DNA from: Microbulbifer litoralis
GTDB lineage: Bacteria; Pseudomonadota; Gammaproteobacteria; Pseudomonadales; Cellvibrionaceae
NCBI RefSeq assembly: GCF_023634065.1
Contig: NZ_JALKCV010000006.1
Span: forward strand, 186,001 to 250,000
Direction: 5' to 3'
Length of the DNA: 64,000 nt
Position numbers and translations under genes: made by a program. The notes under the pieces were generated by a model that worked only from the letters and a program-made list of their open reading frames with translations, searched no databases and was not told the DNA's origin. Positions 28,229-37,481 of this stretch are shown in pieces; within the stretch, counting starts at the first letter, position 1; every line of letters begins with the position of its first letter.

Positions 28229-30082
28229 TCAAGCCCTGTCTTTCGCTTGCAGATTCAACTCCAGATAAACCTCATCCAGTTCACCACCGGACGCAGGCTT
28301 AAAACCGCAGTTCTCAAACACCGCCAACATTGGGTGATTGTCCCGGCGCACACAGGCGAACATTTTTGCGATGCCACGCTCGCGGGCAATCGCCTCCATC
28401 TCCCGCAGCAGCGCAGTGGCGATACCCCGGCCGCGGCGGCTCTCCTTGATCACGAACGCCACCTCGCAGCTGTTGTCGGCTTCGTTCAGATAGTAGCGCC
28501 CCACGCCCTGGATCACTTCGGCGGCGCCTGCGCGATCGGTAAAACACAGCGCCAGGTCGCGCTGCTGGTCCACACTGACCAGACTGCAGGATTTCTCCCG
28601 CGACATCTGCGTTACATGGTGGTTGTAACGCATCATCAGGGTTTCCTTGTTGTGGGTGTAGAAGAACTCCTGCAGGCGCCGCTCGTCGGCGGGCCGCAGC
28701 GGTCGCAGTGTGTAGCGGATACCGTGGAAAGTGAAATGCTTCTCTTCCACCGGCCCCAATTCCGGCACCGGTGTCGGCGCCTGCTCCTGGTATTCGGGCA
28801 CCCAGTAGAACTGGCGCACTTCGTTCAGCAGTTCGCGGCGGAACTTTGGGTGCGCGATGCGGATCAGTTCCAGCGCCCGCTCGCGGATGCTCTTGCCGTG
28901 CAGCGAGGCGATGCCGTATTCGGTCACGACATAGTGCACATGGCCGCGGGAAGTCACCACGCCGCCGCCCGGCGCCAGCGTGGGCACGATGCGCGAACGA
29001 TCGCCACTGCGGGTGGTGGACGGCAGCGCGATCACCGGCCGTCCGCCGCGGCTCAGTGCCGCGCCACGGATAAAATCCACCTGGCCGCCGATACCGCTAT
29101 AGAACTTCCGGCCGATCGAATCCGACACCACCTGTCCGGTCAGGTCCACCTCGATGGCGCCGTTGATCGAGACCATCCTGTCGTTGCGGGCGATGCGGGT
29201 GGGGGAATTGACGTGCTCGGCCGGGTAGAACTCGATATGCGGGTTGCCGTCGACAAAGTCGTACATGGCGCGGGTACCGATACAGAAACTGGTGACCACC
29301 TTGCCGCGGTGAAAGGTTTTCTTGCGATTGTTGATCACGCCGCTGCGCATCAGGTCCATGATGCCATCGGAAATGACTTCGCTGTGCACCCCCAGGTCGC
29401 GGTGCTTGCCGAGGTAGCGCAGCACCGCCGCGGAGACCCGGCCGACACCCAGTTGCAGCGTGGCCCCGTTGTCCACCAGCAGCGACACATACTGACCGAT
29501 CTGTTCCGTGACCGGGTCCAGTTCCGGCAGCGGTCGCTCCGGCAGTTCCTCGGTCTGCTCCACCCAGGCGTCGATCTGGTCGACATGGATAAAGCTGTGG
29601 CCGCAGGTACGCGGCATGCGCGGGTTGATCTGCGCCACGACCACGCGCGCGGCGCGCACCGCGGCGGACACCACGTCGACGCTGACACCCAGCGAACAGT
29701 AGCCGAACTCGTCCGGCGGGCTGACCATGACCAGCGCCGCGTCCAGTGGCAGCAGGTGCTCGCGGAACAGTTGCGGAATTTCAGACAGGAAGCAGGGCGT
29801 GTAATCGGCGCGCCCCTCGGCAATGGCCTCGCGCACATTGGCGCCGCCGATAAACAGCGCATTGACCTTGAACAGCTCGCTGTAGCGGCGCTCGGCCCAG
29901 ACGTTGTCCGACAGCGTCTGGATATGGGTCACTTCGATATCGTGCAGGCCGCGGCTGTGGGCGATCAGGTCGGTTACCAGCGCATTGGGGACGGCGGCGT
30001 TGGAACCGATGAAAATCCGGCAACCGGATTTCAGCAGATCGCCCCAGGCCACCGCCGTATCGGTCTTGGGATTGGTGAGCAT
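28229..30082 (-). CDS. acetyl-CoA hydrolase/transferase fused to GNAT acetyltransferase
   Basis: A 617-residue two-domain protein. Residues about 1-430 are a class I CoA-transferase / acetyl-CoA hydrolase fold, with catalytic Glu likely in VVTEYGIASL and the GGQVDFIRGA motif. Residues about 445-617 are a GNAT domain with KESRRGRGIATALLREM as acetyl-CoA loop. The fusion is known in other bacteria but its reaction is not settled. It may make or spend acetyl-CoA and acetylate a partner. The ATG at 30082 gives MLTNPKTDTA; an upstream frame passes through a REP-like element. Confidence 0.85.
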   Translation of the reverse strand: MLTNPKTDTAVAWGDLLKSGCRIFIGSNAAVPNALVTDLIAHSRGLHDIEVTHIQTLSDNVWAERRYSELFKVNALFIGGANVREAIAEGRADYTPCFLSEIPQLFREHLLPLDAALVMVSPPDEFGYCSLGVSVDVVSAAVRAARVVVAQINPRMPRTCGHSFIHVDQIDAWVEQTEELPERPLPELDPVTEQIGQYVSLLVDNGATLQLGVGRVSAAVLRYLGKHRDLGVHSEVISDGIMDLMRSGVINNRKKTFHRGKVVTSFCIGTRAMYDFVDGNPHIEFYPAEHVNSPTRIARNDRMVSINGAIEVDLTGQVVSDSIGRKFYSGIGGQVDFIRGAALSRGGRPVIALPSTTRSGDRSRIVPTLAPGGGVVTSRGHVHYVVTEYGIASLHGKSIRERALELIRIAHPKFRRELLNEVRQFYWVPEYQEQAPTPVPELGPVEEKHFTFHGIRYTLRPLRPADERRLQEFFYTHNKETLMMRYNHHVTQMSREKSCSLVSVDQQRDLALCFTDRAGAAEVIQGVGRYYLNEADNSCEVAFVIKESRRGRGIATALLREMEAIARERGIAKMFACVRRDNHPMLAVFENCGFKPASGGELDEVYLELNLQAKDRA

Positions 30083-30146
30083 GGTGGAGCCTGTCGGTTG
30101 AACACCGACAGGATAGCGGGTGGGGCCAGGGTTCGAAAGACGCGCA

Positions 30147-30176
30147 GGATGGGCACGCTGTGCTCTGCCCATCCTA
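30147..30176. repeat. REP-like palindrome, family D
   Basis: AGGATGGGCA and TGCCCATCCT face each other across a 10-nt loop, between panD and the fusion gene. It may also act as a hairpin terminator for panD. Confidence 0.7.
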
Positions 30177-30193
30177 TGTGCCCGGGGAGAAAA

Positions 30194-30580
30194 TCAGGCC
30201 CCGGCCAGCTGTACCGGGATGGTGTTGCTACTGCGCTCGACGCCGTTGTGTTGGTCGAGGTAGACGAGTTTCGGTTTGAAGCTGTCGGCCTCCTCTTCCG
30301 TCATCTGCGCGTAGGAGGCGATGATGATGCGGTCGCCCACCTGCACGCGGCGCGCGGCGGCACCGTTCATGGAGATGGTGCCGGAGCCGCGCTTCGCCAG
30401 GATCACGTAGGTGTGGAAGCGCTCGCCGTTGGTCACGTTGTAGATATCGATCTTCTCGAATTCCCGCAGGCCGGCCAGCTCTACGAGATCCCGGTCGATG
30501 GCACAGGAGCCGTCGTACCAGAGCTCGGCCTGGGTCACCGCAGCCATATGCAGCTTGCATTTCAGCAGTTCGATTTGCAT
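30194..30580 (-). CDS. panD: aspartate 1-decarboxylase
   Basis: The 128-residue proenzyme of the pyruvoyl enzyme that makes beta-alanine from aspartate. The self-cleavage site Gly-Ser is visible in YDGSCAID (about 23-26). Length and the N-terminal [16 protein letters not shown] are standard. It follows panC by 13 nt, so the two are an operon for pantothenate and hence CoA synthesis. panB is not in this window. Confidence 0.96.
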   Translation of the reverse strand: MQIELLKCKLHMAAVTQAELWYDGSCAIDRDLVELAGLREFEKIDIYNVTNGERFHTYVILAKRGSGTISMNGAAARRVQVGDRIIIASYAQMTEEEADSFKPKLVYLDQHNGVERSSNTIPVQLAGA

Positions 30581-30593
30581 GGCGCTTCTCCTG

Positions 30594-31442
30594 TCAGAGT
30601 TCCAGGGATACGTTGTCGATCAGCCGCGCGGCGCTGGTGTACATGGCACCGAGGATGGTGATCTGGTGGTCGTCGTCGGCGGCCGGCTGCAGGTCCCTGC
30701 TGTTGCAGATGGAGAAATAGTCCACGCGGAAGCCGGACTGCTCGATACGCTGTTTCGCCTCGCCCTCCAGCGCGGCAAAATCCCGGCGGCCGCCGGCGAT
30801 CTCGTCTTTGACCCAGTTCAGGCACTGGTTCAGCACCGCCACCCGCGGGCGCTCCTGGGCGGTGATATAGCTGTTGCGAGAGCTCATCGCCAGGCCGTCG
30901 GCCTCGCGGTGCACCGGTGCGCCGATGATCTCCACCGGCATGCACAGGTCTTCCACCATACGCCGCACCACCGCCAACTGCTGGAAATCCTTGATCCCGA
31001 ACACGGCCGTATCCGGCTGCACGATGTTGAACAGCTTGGTGACGACGGTGGTCACGCCCTCGAAGTGGCCCGGGCGGCTGGCGCCGCAGAGCACATCGGT
31101 CATCGCCGGACAGACCACGCGGGTCTGCTGGTCCATCCCGTTGGGATAGATCTCGCTCTCGTCCGGGTGGAACAGGAAATCGCAGTCCACGGCCCGCAAT
31201 CGCGCCATGTCCGCTTCCATGGTGCGCGGGTAGGTGTCCCAGTCCTCGTTCAGGCCGAACTGCAGCCGGTTGACGAAGATGGATACGACCACCAGGTCAC
31301 AATGCTGTCGGGCGGTCTTGACCAGCTCGATATGGGCATCGTGCAGGTTGCCCATGGTGGGGACGAAACCGACACTCTTGCCGGCGACACGGGCCTCGGC
31401 CAGCGCCTCGCGCAGGCTGGCGATATGGTGGAATACTTGCAT
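30594..31442 (-). CDS. panC: pantothenate synthetase
   Basis: PanC joins pantoate and beta-alanine with ATP. The 282-residue length equals E. coli PanC. The HIGH-like motif is TMGNLHDAH, where the usual HDGH glycine is Ala, and the second signature is MSSRNSY. I chose the ATG at 31442; a GTG 9 nt upstream is also possible. It is transcribed ahead of panD. panB, often first in this operon, is absent upstream. Confidence 0.94.
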   Translation of the reverse strand: MQVFHHIASLREALAEARVAGKSVGFVPTMGNLHDAHIELVKTARQHCDLVVVSIFVNRLQFGLNEDWDTYPRTMEADMARLRAVDCDFLFHPDESEIYPNGMDQQTRVVCPAMTDVLCGASRPGHFEGVTTVVTKLFNIVQPDTAVFGIKDFQQLAVVRRMVEDLCMPVEIIGAPVHREADGLAMSSRNSYITAQERPRVAVLNQCLNWVKDEIAGGRRDFAALEGEAKQRIEQSGFRVDYFSICNSRDLQPAADDDHQITILGAMYTSAARLIDNVSLEL

Positions 31443-31803
31443 GGCGTTCACTGCGACTGAATCCTGATCAGCGCGGCATCATACTCGCTGCACCCGGGAG
31501 CGACAATTGCCAGACCGGGCAAAATGTCGCGCATCTTCGGCAAACAATGACTTTACTGACGGAAAAATGCCGCCAACGGCGTCAAACCAGAACCATCATT
31601 CGGTTTTGCCCGGCGGCGCGCGCCGATATTTCCCCCTGAAAAACCATACCCCGGTTCAGGAAGGATTCAGTCGACAACCGGCAGACTGGCCCCCACATTA
31701 CGAGATACCGCCCGCCGGCACGGGAAAACACCACCGGCGGCTGTGGAAAGAGTGCCTCCAGCACTCGGGCCAGAGAGCCACCGGGGCTCGGGAGAAAGCA
31801 GCC
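31443..31803. other. 361-nt divergent spacer
   Basis: This region separates panC from the secreted His-rich protein gene and must hold promoters for both. A GCCGCCGGCAC..CCACCGGCGGC-type imperfect repeat lies near 31708-31740. I see no open frame with recognisable protein content and no panB fragment. Confidence 0.5.
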
Positions 31804-32499
31804 ATGTATAAACTGATCACCGCCGTCGCCACCGCCAGCCTGCTGCTCGCCGGTCCGGCATTCGCCGACCGCGCCGGGCACGGCAAAAACCAGCTGAGCG
31901 GTTCGGCACTGGAACAGGCCTACAACAAACACCGCGACGCGCGCCGCGACGGCTGGCGCGGCGACGACCGCAAGAAGCGGGTAGTCGGGCACCGGCCGGC
32001 GCGCAACGATCACAATGGCCACCGGGACAGGGGCCGCGGACACGATCGCGATCGCGGCAACCGCGGCTGGGGCCACAACGGGCGCGGCCGCGATCACGAC
32101 CGCGGCCGCTCCCACCGCGACAAGTACAAACACCGCTATACCTACAAGCACCGCGACCGCGGGCATCGCGGCAAACGCTACAGGAAATACCACCGCCATC
32201 ACTGGCGCCCGGACCGCTTCCGCTACGGCTACCGCTGGCGCCACCTGCCGCGCAACTTTGTGCGCATCAGCTTCGGCAACCTGGGCCTGTTCTACAACGA
32301 CGGGGTCTTCTACCGCCCCCACAGCCACGGCTATGTTGTCGCCCGGGCGCCAATCGGTGCCGTTGTACACAGCCTGCCCGGCACCGCCATCAGCGTGGTA
32401 TTTGGCGGCCACAACTATTACGTCGCCTACGACACCTACTACCTGTGGGACACGACCCGGCGCGGCTACCGCGTGGTCGCCAACCCCGGATTCTACTGA
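31804..32499 (+). CDS. secreted His/Arg/Asp-rich protein (DUF6515-like)
   Basis: A 231-residue exported protein. A Sec signal peptide (MYKLITAVATASLLLAGPAFA, cleavage near 21) is followed by a low-complexity region (about 35-145) packed with His, Arg, Asp and Gly. A C-terminal domain has FYRPHSHGYVVARAPIGA and VFGGHNYYVAYDTYYLW. The C-terminal domain is shared with the product at 38463-39125. GGGAGA lies upstream of the ATG. The His-rich region could bind metal; that is inference. A strong terminator follows. Confidence 0.78.
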   Translation: MYKLITAVATASLLLAGPAFADRAGHGKNQLSGSALEQAYNKHRDARRDGWRGDDRKKRVVGHRPARNDHNGHRDRGRGHDRDRGNRGWGHNGRGRDHDRGRSHRDKYKHRYTYKHRDRGHRGKRYRKYHRHHWRPDRFRYGYRWRHLPRNFVRISFGNLGLFYNDGVFYRPHSHGYVVARAPIGAVVHSLPGTAISVVFGGHNYYVAYDTYYLWDTTRRGYRVVANPGFY

Positions 32500-32521
32500 T
32501 TCCATGCCACCCCAACTGCCA

Positions 32522-32545
32522 GCGGCCTCCGGGCCGCTTTTTTTT
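32522..32545 (+). terminator. intrinsic terminator
   Basis: GCGGCC-TCCG-GGCCGC is followed by eight T. It lies 22 nt after the stop of the His-rich protein gene. Confidence 0.9.
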
Positions 32546-32733
32546 GGCCTGCTGAAAACCGAATAAAAATTCAAAACAAGCACGACTCCCCGCCAATAAA
32601 GTTGAATAAATATTTGATTTCCCAGCGCTAAAAATTCAGCCTTTTCTTATCTATAGTTATTGCTTTCCGCCCCGCTTGGGCCCAACATTCGCGCCCGCCA
32701 CCGACCACCCGATACAGGCAATAAACAGGCGCC

Positions 32734-34656
32734 ATGAAGCAGCAACAAGTACAAGACTGGACTTGCGAAGACTCCGCAGAGCTCTATGGAATCCGCAACT
32801 GGGGCGCCGGTTATTTCGACCTGAACGAAGCCGGCGAAATCACTGTGCGCGTGGAAAACCCCGCCGGTGAAAACCGCAGTGTCTCCCTGATGGATATCGC
32901 CCGCGGCGCCACCGAGCGCGGCCTGGGCATGCCGCTGCTGCTGCGTATCGAGAATCTGCTGGATGCGCAGATTGCGCGCATCAACCAATCCTTTGCCAGG
33001 GCGATCGAATCCTGCGGCTACGGCAACGTGTTTCGCGGCGTCTTCCCGATCAAGGTGAACCAGCAGTGCCAGGTGATCGAGGAAATCGCCAGGGCCGGCC
33101 GCCCGTTCAACCACGGCCTCGAGGCCGGCAGCAAGGCGGAGCTGATTGCGGCCCTGTCGGTGCTCGACAACACCGACTCGCTGATCGTCTGCAACGGCTA
33201 TAAGGACGAGGAATTCATCAACCTGGGCCTGCAGGCGCAGCGTCTGGGTGTACAGGTGTTTTTCGTCGTCGAGACCCCTTCGGAGGTGGAGACCATCATT
33301 CGCTGCGCCGAGCGCGAACAGGTGCGTCCCAATATCGGCGCGCGGATCAAACTCGCCTCCAAGGTGGGCGGCTACTGGAACGCCACCAGCGGCGACCGCA
33401 GTATTTTCGGCCTCGGCAGCAACGACCTGATCGCGATGGTGGACCAGCTGCGCCGGCACGATATGCTCGACTGCCTGAAACTGCTGCACTACCACCTGGG
33501 CTCCCAGGTGCCGAATATCCGCGATATCCGCACCGGTGTGCTGGAGGCCTGCCGCTATTACGCCGACCTGGTGGAGGAAGGCGCGGCCATGGGCTACCTC
33601 GACCTGGGCGGCGGCCTGGCGGTGGACTACGACGGCTCCAAGACCAACTACACCCACTCCAAGAACTACTCGCTGGATGAGTACTGCGTGGACGTGGTGG
33701 AAGCCATCATGGGCACGCTGGACAGCGAGGGCGTCGCCCACCCGACCATCATCACCGAATCCGGCCGCGCCACCGTGGCCTATTCCTCGGTGCTGCTGTT
33801 CGACATCCTCGACACCACCCGCTTCGAGCCGGTGGAGCTGGAGCACACGAAGATCACCGGTGAAGACCACCAGATGCTGCGCCACCTGCAGGACGCGGTG
33901 AACAGCATCAACCCGAAAAACCTGCAGGAAAGCTACAACGACGCGCTCTACTACCGGGACGAAATGCGCTCGCTGTACCTGCACGGCCAGGTCAGCCTGC
34001 GCGAACGCGCCAATGCGGAAAACCTGTTCCTGCAGGCCGCACAGGAAATCCGCAAGCTGCTGGACGAGGCGGAGGAGGTGCCGGTGGACCTGCAGGCACT
34101 GCCGGAGGTACTGTCGGATATCTACTATGCCAACGTCAGTGTCTTCCAGTCGCTGCCGGATATATGGGCCATAGACCAGGTCTTTCCACTGGTGCCGATC
34201 CACCGCCTGGACACCGCCCCGACCCGCTCGGCGATTATCGCGGATATCACCTGCGACTGCGACGGCAAGATCGACCGCTTTATCGGCAAGCAGGAGGAGC
34301 AGAAAACCCTGTGCCTGCACGAACTGGAAAACGGCGAGGACTATATTCTCGGCACCTTCCTGGTGGGCGCCTACCAGGAAACCCTGGGCGACCTGCACAA
34401 CCTGTTCGGCGATACCAACGTGGTCAGCGTGCGCATCCAGGACGACGGCAGTGTCGACTACAGCCGCGAGATCCACGGCGACAGTATTTCCGACGTACTG
34501 AGCTATGTGGAATACCGGCCGCAGGAACTGTTCGAGCGCTTCCGTAAACTGGCGGAGCGGGCGGTGAAGGAAGGTCGGATCTCGGCGCAGCAGCGCAAGC
34601 AGATTCTGCACACTTATACGGCGAGCATGAGCGGTTATACATATTTTGAGAAGTAA
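32734..34656 (+). CDS. speA: biosynthetic arginine decarboxylase
   Basis: The 640-residue PLP enzyme of the alanine-racemase-fold group makes agmatine from arginine. The PLP lysine lies in GVFPIKVNQQ (about residue 107). HYHLGSQ, DLGGGLAVDYDGS and the late PTRSAIIADITCDCDGK (SpeA-specific DxTCDSDG-type motif) are all present. It is the first gene of a four-gene polyamine cluster ending with agmatinase. The ribosome-binding site is weak. Confidence 0.96.
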   Translation: MKQQQVQDWTCEDSAELYGIRNWGAGYFDLNEAGEITVRVENPAGENRSVSLMDIARGATERGLGMPLLLRIENLLDAQIARINQSFARAIESCGYGNVFRGVFPIKVNQQCQVIEEIARAGRPFNHGLEAGSKAELIAALSVLDNTDSLIVCNGYKDEEFINLGLQAQRLGVQVFFVVETPSEVETIIRCAEREQVRPNIGARIKLASKVGGYWNATSGDRSIFGLGSNDLIAMVDQLRRHDMLDCLKLLHYHLGSQVPNIRDIRTGVLEACRYYADLVEEGAAMGYLDLGGGLAVDYDGSKTNYTHSKNYSLDEYCVDVVEAIMGTLDSEGVAHPTIITESGRATVAYSSVLLFDILDTTRFEPVELEHTKITGEDHQMLRHLQDAVNSINPKNLQESYNDALYYRDEMRSLYLHGQVSLRERANAENLFLQAAQEIRKLLDEAEEVPVDLQALPEVLSDIYYANVSVFQSLPDIWAIDQVFPLVPIHRLDTAPTRSAIIADITCDCDGKIDRFIGKQEEQKTLCLHELENGEDYILGTFLVGAYQETLGDLHNLFGDTNVVSVRIQDDGSVDYSREIHGDSISDVLSYVEYRPQELFERFRKLAERAVKEGRISAQQRKQILHTYTASMSGYTYFEK

Positions 34657-34705
34657 CTGCAGGCGCCCTCGAGAAGTAGACAGGACACCTGGAGCTCGCG
34701 GTAAC

Positions 34706-34727
34706 CGGTGCGCACGGCGCACCCTAC
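34706..34727. repeat. REP-like palindrome, family A
   Basis: CGGTGCGCACGGCGCACCCT followed by AC. It lies in the 208-nt spacer between speA and the next gene and may limit read-through. Confidence 0.75.
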
Positions 34728-34864
34728 GACCGGAAAGAAATATCAAACTACAACGCGAAAGCGTCGATGGCGTCGCCTCAGAATGTGAAAAGAACGGATG
34801 GGGCGCTCCGTAGCCCCAAAATTCCAACAGATTTTAGCTCCGCGAAGAATAAGGAGATTTCGAT

Positions 34865-36058
34865 ATGGCCAATGTACTGATTATCGGCGCCGGCGGCGTC
34901 GGCCAGGTGGTCGCGCACAAGTGCGCCCAGGTCGAAGAGGTTTTCGAGAATATCACCCTGGCCAGTCGCACCAAGAGCAAGTGCGACAAGATTGCCGACA
35001 TGCTGCCGCGCAAGATCGATACCGCCGAGGTGGACGCGGACGATGTGCCGCAGCTGGTAAAACTGATCGAAAAGGTCAAGCCGGACATGGTGATCAACGT
35101 CGCCCTGCCCTACCAGGATCTGCACATCATGGACGCCTGCCTGGAAACCGGCGTGCACTACCTGGATACCGCCAACTACGAACCGCCGGAAGAAGCCAGG
35201 TTCGAGTACAAGTGGCAGTGGGCCTATCAGGACAAGTTCGAGAAAGCCGGCCTGATGGCGCTGCTGGGCTCCGGCTTCGATCCGGGTGTGACCAGTGTTT
35301 TTACCGCCTATGCGAAGAAACACCATTTCGACCGCATCAGGACACTGGATATTCTCGACTGCAACGCCGGCGACCACGGCCTGCCGTTTGCGACCAATTT
35401 CAACCCGGAAATCAATATCCGCGAGATCACCGCCAACGGCCGCTACTGGGAAAACGGCAACTGGATCACCACTAAGCCGATGGAGGAAAAGCGGGTCTTC
35501 GACTTTCCCGAGGGAATCGGCGAGAAAGACCTGTACCTGCTCTACCACGAGGAGCTGGAGTCCCTGTCCAAGCATTTCCCGGAAATCGAGCGCGCGCGCT
35601 TCTGGATGACCTTCGGCCCCAGCTACCTGAAGCACCTGGAAGTGCTGCAGAATGTAGGCATGACCAGCATCGAGCCGATCGAGTTCCAGGGGCAGGAAAT
35701 CGTGCCGATCCAGTTCCTGAAAGCGGTATTGCCGGACCCGGCCAGCCTGGGCCCGCTGACCAAGGGCAAGACCTGTATCGGCAATATCGTGCGCGGCACG
35801 AAAGATGGCGAAGAGAAAATCTACTACATCTACAACACCTGCGATCACCAGGCGTGTTACAAGGAGGTACAGTCCCAGGCCATCTCCTACACCACCGGCG
35901 TGCCGGCCATGATCGGTGCCAAGATGATGCTGGAGGGCAAGTGGATGAAACCCGGTGTCTGGAACCTGGAACAGCTGGACCCGGACCCGTTTATGGACGA
36001 TATGAACAAATACGGGTTGCCGTGGCACGAGACCTGGCTGGATAAGCCGTTCCAGTGA
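34865..36058 (+). CDS. carboxynorspermidine / carboxyspermidine dehydrogenase
   Basis: The 397-residue saccharopine-dehydrogenase-like enzyme starts with a Rossmann motif (VLIIGAGGVGQVVAHKCA). It condenses aspartate semialdehyde with a diamine using NADPH. With putrescine from agmatinase in the same cluster, the product should be carboxyspermidine. The gene is directly followed by the decarboxylase (nspC), which supports this over lysine metabolism. AAGGAGATTTCGAT lies before the ATG. Confidence 0.9.
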   Translation: MANVLIIGAGGVGQVVAHKCAQVEEVFENITLASRTKSKCDKIADMLPRKIDTAEVDADDVPQLVKLIEKVKPDMVINVALPYQDLHIMDACLETGVHYLDTANYEPPEEARFEYKWQWAYQDKFEKAGLMALLGSGFDPGVTSVFTAYAKKHHFDRIRTLDILDCNAGDHGLPFATNFNPEINIREITANGRYWENGNWITTKPMEEKRVFDFPEGIGEKDLYLLYHEELESLSKHFPEIERARFWMTFGPSYLKHLEVLQNVGMTSIEPIEFQGQEIVPIQFLKAVLPDPASLGPLTKGKTCIGNIVRGTKDGEEKIYYIYNTCDHQACYKEVQSQAISYTTGVPAMIGAKMMLEGKWMKPGVWNLEQLDPDPFMDDMNKYGLPWHETWLDKPFQ

Positions 36059-36148
36059 TTTTTTTCGGCGGGCTTCGGGGCGGCGCTGCTACCGGAGTTC
36101 GCACCGCCCTGCCTGCTTTCGAGTAGCGCGTAAATAACGGTTCTATCT

Positions 36149-37399
36149 ATGGATCTGACTCCCCGCATAGACTATTTCGGCAACTTCGACCCGCATCGGG
36201 TGCCGTCGCCCTGCTTCGTCGTCGACGAGCGGGCCCTGCGCGACAATCTCGCAGTGCTGGCCGATGTACAGAAACGCAGCGGCGCCAAAGTGCTGGCCGC
36301 GCTGAAAGCCTTCTCCATGTGGAGTACCGGCCCCATTGTCGCCGATTACCTGTCCGGTATCGCGGCCAGCGGCCTGCACGAGGCAAAACTGGGTTTCGAG
36401 GAATACGGCGGTCGCGACCGGGGCAGGGAGGTGCACGTGTTCAGCGCCGGTTACAAAGAGCGCGAACTGGCAGAAATACTGCAGTTCGCCCACCACGTGA
36501 TCTTCAACTCCTTTCCCCAGTGGAAGCGCTACAAGGCACTCTGCCTGGAAGCGCAGCGGCGGCGCCCGGAATTGCGCTTCGGCCTGCGCATCAACCCGGA
36601 ACACTCCGAGGGCCACACGGACCTGTACGACCCCTGCGCGCCCTGCTCGCGGCTGGGCATCGTGCGCTCACTGTTCGAGGGCGAGGCGCTGGATGGTATC
36701 AGCGGCCTGCATTTCCACACACTGTGCGAACAGGATTTCAAACCGCTCCAGCGTACCATCGCCGCGGTGGAGGAAAAGTTCGCCGACCTGTTGCCGCAGA
36801 TGGAATGGATCAATTTCGGCGGCGGCCACCATATCACCCGCTGCGACTACCAGGTGGACGAACTGGTGGACGCGGTGCGCGGCTTTTCCGAGCGGCACGG
36901 GGTACAGGTCTACCTGGAACCCGGCGAGGCGATCTCGCTGTTCGCCGGCATCCTGGTGGGCGAGGTGGTGGATATCACCTGGAACGGCGGCAACCAGGCA
37001 ATCCTGGATGTCTCCGCCACCTGCCATATGCCGGATGTGCTGGAAATGCCCTACCGCGCGGAAATCACCGGCGGCGCCCGCCCCGGCGAGCTGCCCCACG
37101 ACTACCGCCTCGGCGGCCAGAGCTGCCTGGCCGGCGATACCATCGGCGAGTACAGTTTCCAGGATCCGCTGCAGGTCGGCGACCGGCTGGTGTTCGAGGA
37201 GATGGCCTACTACACCATGGTCAAGACCAATACCTTTAACGGTATTCCGCTGCCGGCGATCGCGCTGTGGAACTCGGAGACCGACGAACTGAACCTGGTC
37301 CGGGAATTCGGTTACCGGGACTTCAAGGAACGGCTGTCCGGGCACGACTGGCAGGAGCTCGGGCCGGCCTCCCCCACCGAAGGCGGCGGCTGCGTGTAG
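36149..37399 (+). CDS. nspC: carboxynorspermidine decarboxylase
   Basis: The 416-residue PLP enzyme of the alanine-racemase-fold group removes CO2 from carboxy(nor)spermidine to give spermidine or norspermidine. The PLP lysine is in VLAALKAFSMW, HFHTLCEQ is the stacking-His region, and GGGHHITRCDYQ, EPGEAI and CLAGDTIGEY complete the fold. It lies 90 nt after the dehydrogenase and 82 nt before agmatinase. In Vibrio the same pair feeds biofilm signalling by norspermidine; here spermidine is the likely product. Confidence 0.93.
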   Translation: MDLTPRIDYFGNFDPHRVPSPCFVVDERALRDNLAVLADVQKRSGAKVLAALKAFSMWSTGPIVADYLSGIAASGLHEAKLGFEEYGGRDRGREVHVFSAGYKERELAEILQFAHHVIFNSFPQWKRYKALCLEAQRRRPELRFGLRINPEHSEGHTDLYDPCAPCSRLGIVRSLFEGEALDGISGLHFHTLCEQDFKPLQRTIAAVEEKFADLLPQMEWINFGGGHHITRCDYQVDELVDAVRGFSERHGVQVYLEPGEAISLFAGILVGEVVDITWNGGNQAILDVSATCHMPDVLEMPYRAEITGGARPGELPHDYRLGGQSCLAGDTIGEYSFQDPLQVGDRLVFEEMAYYTMVKTNTFNGIPLPAIALWNSETDELNLVREFGYRDFKERLSGHDWQELGPASPTEGGGCV

Positions 37400-37481
37400 G
37401 GCGCACCCTGCGGCACAAAATTCGAATGCATCGCTCCCTTTTCCCTTTGGGAGAGGGGATCCTCAACCCAAGGCTGCCACC

